Shown: positions 63,097 to 64,000 of the stretch, piece by piece | Numbering within the stretch: the stretch's first letter is position 1 | Layout: each line of letters starts with the position of its first letter | DNA from: Malurus cyaneus samueli | Lineage: Eukaryota > Chordata > Aves > Passeriformes > Maluridae | Length of the DNA: 64,000 nucleotides | Assembly: GCA_009741485.1 (NCBI GenBank) | Contig: CM019215.1 | Span: forward strand, 81,882,553 to 81,946,552 | Direction: 5' to 3' | The notes under the pieces: generated by a model | The model's database searches: none | What the model was told of the DNA's origin: nothing | The model's input: the letters and a program-made list of their open reading frames with translations, nothing else | Made by a program: the position numbers and the translations under genes

Positions 63097-63510
63097 CGGG
63101 GACACTCTGAGGGACGGACACTCTGAGGGGGGGGACACTCTGAGGGGCGGGGACATCTGAGGGGTGGGGACACTCTGAGGGACGGGGACACTCTGAGGGG
63201 GGGACAGGCGAGGGGCGGGGACACTCTGAGGGGCGGGGACACTCTGAGGGGCGGGGACACTCTGAGGGGCGGGGACACTCTGAGGGGCGGGGACACTCTG
63301 AGGGCGGGGACACTCTGAGGGGGGGACACTCTGAGAGGCGGGGAACCTGAGGGGGGGACACCTGAGGGCGGGTCACCTGAGGGCGACACTGGAGGGACGG
63401 GGACACTCTGAGGGACGGGGACACTCTGAGGGGCGGGGACACTCTGAGGGACGGGGACACTCTGAGGGGTCGGGGACACTCTGAGGGACGGGGACAGTTT
63501 GAGGGGCGGG
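63097..63510. repeat. G-rich minisatellite, 17-20-bp unit
   Basis: About 18 clear and roughly six degenerate copies of GGGGACACTCTGAGGGGCG. The units vary at one position between GACGG, GCGG, GGGG and GTGG. The plus strand is strongly G-rich. Translated frames through it give Pro-Ser-Glu-Cys-Pro-type repeats, which are not evidence of coding. Confidence 0.95.
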
Positions 63511-63910
63511 CCCAAGCGTTGGGGCGCGGCTTTGGGGCACGCCCACGTCGGGGCGCGGTCCGGGGCGCGGCCGTGCCGGGGGCGTGGCTTTGGTGACGCA
63601 CCGCTGCTGGGGCGCGGCGGAGCGCGGGGATGGGCGGAAGCGGAAGCGTTCCTGGCGCGCGTCGGGGGAAGATGAGTGAGTGGTGGCGCGTGCGCGCGGA
63701 GCGCTTCCCGCGGGGAAGGGGCGGTGGATGCCGGGGCTGCGGTCCGGGGAGGAGGGTGGACACGGGCTGCGCCTCACTGCTCCCGCACAGCTTCCGCGGC
63801 TACCCGTACAGCCCCAGGGCGATGATAGGACGGGAGCGATGCGGGGCTCGGCTTGGTTTTAAGAGTCCAGGCTGGGGCGCTCAGACCCTCGCCGGGCTGC
63901 GTTAACTGGG
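63510..63910. promoter_or_regulatory. CpG island at the right edge, candidate (bidirectional) promoter
   Basis: Very high CpG density. Visible elements are a GGGCGTGGC KLF/Sp1-type box (63580-63588), a TGACGCA CRE/AP-1-like site (63594-63600) and a CGGAAGCGGAAGCG double ETS-like site (63635-63648). Vertebrate synteny places RELCH head-to-head with PIGN, so this island could serve one or both genes. An ATG at 63672 opens a frame (MSEWWRVRAERFPRG...) that I do not recognise as RELCH or any known protein. Confidence 0.6.
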
Positions 63911-64000
63911 CCAGGATAGGGCTTTCCGGGGAAAGCAGCGCCCTAAGGGAGCCCCCGACAGATGGATGTTGGACTGCCAAAAAAAATGGTGTAGTCCATT
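63911..64000. other. Right-edge sequence without recognised features
   Basis: GC content falls off from the island. No exon is recognised before the window ends. Confidence 0.6.

Noticed and set aside
62954..63777. Long minus-strand open frames (up to 269 codons) rich in Pro-Ser-Glu-Cys-Pro repeats
   Set aside because: They are translations of the G-rich minisatellite. The repeat stays open in more than one frame, and the ends run into CR1 sequence. No start context or domain supports a gene.

Overview
This is a vertebrate genomic window, most likely from a bird. It is AT-rich with long introns, it carries decayed CR1 LINE 3' ends (the typical avian repeat), and its one recognisable protein-coding gene has standard GT-AG vertebrate splicing. 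The species cannot be fixed from the sequence. No bacterial-style operon, phage, CRISPR array or undescribed multi-gene system is visible, so I do not claim one.

The only gene I can support is PIGN (GPI ethanolamine phosphate transferase 1), on the minus strand. Fourteen coding exons lie between 50899 (start codon) and 856. They join without a frame break into the first 525 residues plus two bases of codon 526. They cover the N-terminal signal anchor, the complete lumenal alkaline-phosphatase-like catalytic domain with its metal-site motifs, and the first membrane segments of the C-terminal PigN domain. The remaining exons lie to the left of position 1. The long single-frame translations elsewhere are chance ORFs or shadows of these exons.

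Layout: 1-855 is intron after the last visible exon. 856-50933 is PIGN exons and introns, including a 14.3-kb intron (6654-20905) that holds a duplicated block with one N base, probably an assembly seam. 50934-57950 is AT-rich sequence upstream of the start-codon exon, where PIGN 5' UTR exons should lie but cannot be pinned down. 57960-58215 is a GC-rich CpG patch. 59574-60690 is bounded by a perfect 113-bp inverted repeat. 61930-62050 is a smaller CpG-rich patch. 62972-63096 is an antisense CR1 3' end that runs straight into a G-rich minisatellite (about 63097-63510), followed by a strong CpG island (63510-63910) at the right edge. In human and many other vertebrates RELCH (KIAA1468) lies head-to-head with PIGN. 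The right-hand island is where such a neighbour would begin, but I recognise no RELCH peptide here.

The most notable non-coding structures are the perfect 113-bp inverted repeat, the CR1/minisatellite/CpG-island junction, and the N-bridged duplication.
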